Source: Paracoccaceae bacterium (GTDB taxonomy: Bacteria; Pseudomonadota; Alphaproteobacteria; Rhodobacterales; Rhodobacteraceae). From it: a stretch of DNA of 7,739 nt. The number at the start of each line of letters is the position of its first letter. Within the stretch, counting starts at the first letter, position 1. The position numbers and the translations under genes are program-made. Where the stretch lies: contig JAFIEC010000011.1 in assembly GCA_020832725.1 (NCBI GenBank), forward strand, positions 1 through 7,739, given 5' to 3'. The notes beneath the pieces were generated by a model. That model searched no databases and had not been told where the DNA came from. It worked only from the letters and a program-made list of their open reading frames with translations. Shown piece after piece: positions 5,560-7,739 of the stretch.

Positions 5560-6291
5560 TTAGCCACCCACGAGGATTCGCACCGCGATGATCGCCAGAA
5601 GCGCAAGGATGATGCGATCAAAGGCCACCGGCGGAATCCGCCGCCCCAGAAACGCCCCCAGCGGCATGAAGGCGAGAATCGCCGCAGCAGCACCGAGCCC
5701 TGCCAACCCCCGATCGGGGCTGAGCAGCCCCGCAGCCCATAATGCGGGTACCTGCGCGATCGCGGTAACGCCGAAAAACCCCGCCACAGTGGCCACGAAC
5801 GCCGCGCGCGGAAGCTGCATCCCGTTGAGAAAGCTCAGCGTGATGGGGGCCGAGATACCCGACGCCCCCTGCAGCGTGCCCGCTGCAAGGCCCGCCACGG
5901 GCGCAAGGCGCACCGCAGTCTCCATCGCCAGACCAAGCCCGGGCCGCGCAAGGCGGAGTGCCACATAGGCCAGCGCGCCACAGGCCACGACAACCGACAG
6001 CATCCGGTCATCAAGCGCCACCAGAACCCAGGTACCCGCAACGATGCCCACCATGCCCGTCCCGAAGAACACCGCGCTGAACCGTGCCGGCAGCAGCGCG
6101 CGCCTGCAGGCCCAGGCCTGCACGGTGTTCAGCGCGAGGTTGGCCACAGCCATCACCGTAATGGCATATTCGGGGCCCAACAACAGCGTGAGCAACGGCA
6201 CCGCCACCAGCGGTGCGCCCGCCCCCGTCGCCCCTTTCAGGATGCCGCCGATTGCAAAGGCGATGCCGACACTTGCTGCAATCCAGATCAC
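5560..6291 (-). CDS. TauE/SafE (TSUP) family membrane permease, second type
   Basis: 243 aa from a GTG start. This start is chosen because GGGGAG (6305-6300) lies eight bases upstream and the protein begins straight into the first membrane helix, as usual for short TSUP proteins; the open frame extends further, but only as antisense of the next gene. Characterised family members export sulfite or organosulfur and other small anions across the inner membrane; the substrate here is unknown. The two half-repeats begin with ILKGATGAGAPLVAVPLL at 17-34 and GTLQGASGISAPITLSFL at 138-155. Hydrophobic stretches lie near 2-18, 27-38, 43-60, 72-94, 97-113, 126-145, 164-190, 197-216 and 225-241. The GATG/GASG motifs contrast with GVGGG/GIGGG in the permease at 832-1659, so the two are distant paralogues rather than a recent duplication. 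It is divergent from the racemase gene. Confidence 0.9.
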   Translation of the reverse strand: MIWIAASVGIAFAIGGILKGATGAGAPLVAVPLLTLLLGPEYAITVMAVANLALNTVQAWACRRALLPARFSAVFFGTGMVGIVAGTWVLVALDDRMLSVVVACGALAYVALRLARPGLGLAMETAVRLAPVAGLAAGTLQGASGISAPITLSFLNGMQLPRAAFVATVAGFFGVTAIAQVPALWAAGLLSPDRGLAGLGAAAAILAFMPLGAFLGRRIPPVAFDRIILALLAIIAVRILVGG

Positions 6292-6299
6292 CCGCGCGT

Positions 6300-6305
6300 C
6301 TCCCC
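6300..6305 (-). promoter_or_regulatory. Ribosome binding site deciding the GTG start of the permease
   Basis: GGGGAG on the minus strand, eight bases before the GTG at 6291. It fixes the start and rules out the long in-frame extension that runs antisense through the racemase gene. Confidence 0.7.
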
Positions 6306-6375
6306 GAAACGACGCTCCTCTTTGGCGCGCTCGCGGGGGAGGTGCAAGGTTGCCGCGCCACCGGACAGGCCCGAC

Positions 6376-6404
6376 TTGCGCTTGCCCGGCCCGCCGCGCA
6401 TGAT
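6376..6404 (+). promoter_or_regulatory. Possible promoter for the racemase gene
   Basis: TTGCGC (6376-6381, three of six consensus matches), a 17-base spacer and CATGAT (6399-6404, four of six) sit 25 bases upstream of the ATG at 6430. This is a weak match in GC-rich sequence. It is the best candidate I found in the 138-base divergent region (6292-6429); no convincing promoter for the minus-strand permease is visible there. Confidence 0.25.
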
Positions 6405-6419
6405 CCGCCCTCGCGAAAT

Positions 6420-6424
6420 GGAGG
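6420..6424 (+). promoter_or_regulatory. Ribosome binding site deciding the racemase start
   Basis: GGAGG five bases before the ATG at 6430. The in-frame ATGs at 6400, 6418 and 6322 lack any comparable site, and the family N-terminus (GPLEGVRVVEFG) begins right after 6430. Confidence 0.75.
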
Positions 6425-6429
6425 GGTGC

Positions 6430-7566
6430 ATGGGTCCGCTTGAGGGCGTTCGGGTGGTGGAGTTCGGCGCGATCGGGCCGGTGCCCATGGCAGCGATGCT
6501 TCTGGCCGAGATGGGGGCCGAGGTCATCCGGCTGGAGCGCGCGCGCGGCTCCAAAGGCGGCATCGAGATGGATGTGCGCCACGACCTGACCCTGCGCAGC
6601 CGCCCTGCACTGGCCGTCGATCTCAAGTCGCCCGACGGCCTCGCCACCGCGCACCGGTTGTGCGCGCGGGCCGACATCCTGCTGGAGGGCTATCGCCCCG
6701 GCGTGATGGAGCGGCTGGGCCTTGGCCCGGAGGCGCTGTGCGCCGACAATCCCGGGCTTGTCTACGGGCGCATGACCGGGTGGGGACAGGAGGGGCCGCT
6801 GGCGCAATCCGCCGGGCATGACATCAACTACATCGCCCTGGTCGGCGCGCTGGCGGCCATCGGGCAGCAGGATGCGCCCCTGCCGCCACTCAACCTTGTG
6901 GGCGATTACGGCGGTGGCGCGCTCTATCTGGCGCTGGGGGTGCTGGCAGCCCTGATCGGGCGGGCGCGCACGGGCCGCGGCCAGGTGGTGGATGCCGCGA
7001 TGGTCGATGGTGCCGCCAGCCTGATGACCGTCTTCTACGGGCTCCGCGCGGCGGGCGACTGGCAACCACGACGCGCAGCCAACCTGCTTGACGGCGGTGC
7101 GCCCTTCTATGGCGTATACGGCACATCGGATGGACGCCACATCGCCATTGGCCCGCTGGAGCCGCAATTCTGGTCGGCTCTCGTGGCCGCCCTGGGATGG
7201 GACGAGGCCAGCCTGCCCGACCGTGCCGACCCCGCCAGCTGGCCCGAGTTGCGGCGCAGATTGCGCGCGGCCTTCGCCTCTGCCAGCCGCGATACCTGGT
7301 GCGCGCGGCTGGAGGGCACCGATGTCTGCTTTGCCCCGGTCCTCGACATGGACGAGGCGCCCGGCCACCCGCACCTGCGCGCCCGCGGAACCTTTGTGGA
7401 GGTGGACGGCATTGCCCAGCCTTCCGCTGCGCCGCGCTTCTCCGAGACACCCTCGGGGCTGCGCTGCCCGCCGCTGCCGCCCGGTGGGCCGGAACTGGAA
7501 CGTGCCCTGACGGCCTGGGGCTTCGATTCCGCTGCGGTCACGGGGCTGACGGGCAGCTCAGGCTGA
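6430..7566 (+). CDS. Alpha-methylacyl-CoA racemase-type CaiB/BaiF family III CoA-transferase
   Basis: 378 aa, a single family III (PF02515) unit of normal length for bacterial alpha-methylacyl-CoA racemases. These cytoplasmic enzymes interconvert (2R)- and (2S)-2-methylacyl-CoA so that branched-chain acyl-CoAs can enter beta-oxidation. The N-terminus GPLEGVRVVEFGAIGP is typical. The catalytic set known from the Mycobacterium tuberculosis racemase (Arg91, His126, Asp156, Glu241) has clear counterparts: Arg89 in EGYRPG, His130 and Asp131 in GHDINY, Asp159 in LVGDYGGG, and Glu244 in GPLEPQF. The His plus GHDINY/VGDYGGG combination favours racemase over formyl-CoA transferase-type activity, which relies on a catalytic Asp in another context. 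The start is at 6430 because of GGAGG at 6420-6424. It is divergent from the permease at 5560-6291 and overlaps the convergent DUF1289 gene by nine bases. The exact substrate is not determinable. Confidence 0.92.
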   Translation: MGPLEGVRVVEFGAIGPVPMAAMLLAEMGAEVIRLERARGSKGGIEMDVRHDLTLRSRPALAVDLKSPDGLATAHRLCARADILLEGYRPGVMERLGLGPEALCADNPGLVYGRMTGWGQEGPLAQSAGHDINYIALVGALAAIGQQDAPLPPLNLVGDYGGGALYLALGVLAALIGRARTGRGQVVDAAMVDGAASLMTVFYGLRAAGDWQPRRAANLLDGGAPFYGVYGTSDGRHIAIGPLEPQFWSALVAALGWDEASLPDRADPASWPELRRRLRAAFASASRDTWCARLEGTDVCFAPVLDMDEAPGHPHLRARGTFVEVDGIAQPSAAPRFSETPSGLRCPPLPPGGPELERALTAWGFDSAAVTGLTGSSG

Positions 7567-7739
7567 ACCCTTCAGCGGCACCCCATCAGAAGCCAGGCGC
7601 GCGGCACGTGCGGGAAGCGCCTTCATGATGGCGCGCCGCTCCGTGGCAGCAAGGCGCGACCAGATCGCGATTTCGTCAATGCTGCGCAGGCAGCCACGGC
7701 ACAGCCTGCTGGCCGGATCGATGGTGCAGATGCGGATAC
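7558..7739 (-). CDS. DUF1289 domain protein (5' end outside window)
   Basis: Only the C-terminal 59 residues are visible, running from the window edge to TGA at 7560-7558. The visible part reads IRICTIDPASRLCRGCLR, then SIDEIAIWSRLAATERRAIM. This is the DUF1289 (PF06945) pattern of small proteobacterial proteins: a Cys-rich N-terminus with C-x8-C-x2-C visible here, a further Cys normally just upstream, then DEIxxW and ERR. The Cys cluster suggests metal binding; no function is established to my knowledge. Probably most of the protein is present, as members are often under 100 aa. The tail after ALPARAARLA is not family-specific. Its last nine bases overlap the end of the convergent racemase gene. 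Confidence 0.85.
   Translation of the reverse strand, partial: IRICTIDPASRLCRGCLRSIDEIAIWSRLAATERRAIMKALPARAARLASDGVPLKGSA

Noticed and set aside
5469..5693. Upstream Met codon adding 75 residues to the large caspase protein
   Set aside because: It would overlap the end of the permease gene and place a signal peptide internally. The ATG at 5468 has a binding site and starts a standard signal peptide.
6322..6429. Earlier starts for the racemase gene (6322, 6400, 6418)
   Set aside because: No ribosome binding site precedes them and the added residues are Arg/Pro-rich non-family sequence; GGAGG precedes 6430.
6292..7374. Extension of the second permease frame by 361 codons upstream
   Set aside because: The extension is exactly antisense to the racemase gene, has shadow-type composition, and a good ribosome binding site with GTG start exists at the first membrane helix.
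1..7739. Defence island, prophage or mobile element around the caspase pair
   Set aside because: No integrase, transposase, terminal repeats, tRNA target or toxin/nuclease partner is visible. Both caspase proteins are exported, unlike caspase effectors of known anti-phage systems, and the neighbours are ordinary metabolic genes.

Overview
The window is high-GC (roughly two-thirds G+C by eye), gene-dense bacterial DNA. Protein style, G/C-rich third codon positions, GGAG-type ribosome binding sites and the DUF1289 and caspase-type genes suggest an alphaproteobacterium, most likely of the Rhodobacterales (Paracoccus/Rhodobacter/Roseobacter-like). That placement is inference from style. I see no tRNA, rRNA, CRISPR array, insertion sequence or attachment site.

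Layout. (1) Positions 1-801 (+) hold the 3' four-fifths of a tRNA-dihydrouridine synthase A gene (dusA). (2) A TauE/SafE (TSUP) membrane transporter gene follows on the same strand after 30 bases (832-1659). (3) Convergent with it, ten bases away, lies a minus-strand pair of genes for exported caspase-fold (peptidase C14) proteins. The upstream gene, 3117-5468, encodes 783 aa and the downstream gene, 1670-3109, encodes 479 aa. The stop codon of the first touches the ribosome binding site of the second, so they form an operon and are probably translationally coupled. (4) A 91-base gap with promoter-like and hairpin-forming sequence separates them from a second, dissimilar TSUP transporter gene on the minus strand (5560-6291). 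(5) A 138-base divergent intergenic region precedes an alpha-methylacyl-CoA racemase / family III CoA-transferase-type gene (+, 6430-7566). (6) The window ends in a DUF1289 gene on the minus strand (7558-7739, 5' end missing), whose 3' end overlaps the racemase gene by nine bases.

The most unusual part is the caspase pair. Both proteins have signal peptides, an intact catalytic His/Cys dyad, and copies of one roughly 46-residue repeat in which two cysteines are always exactly 29 residues apart. There are five copies in the large protein and two in the small one. The small protein has a PDZ-like domain between its two repeats. The large one continues into a degenerate peptidoglycan-binding-like stretch and a C-terminal domain resembling invasion-associated locus B (IalB) proteins. 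This suggests a two-component periplasmic system built on a disulfide-stabilised repeat scaffold. Its biological role cannot be read from the sequence. The flanking genes (tRNA modification, two anion-exporter-type permeases, acyl-CoA racemase, DUF1289) look like ordinary chromosomal genes and do not obviously belong to the same pathway.
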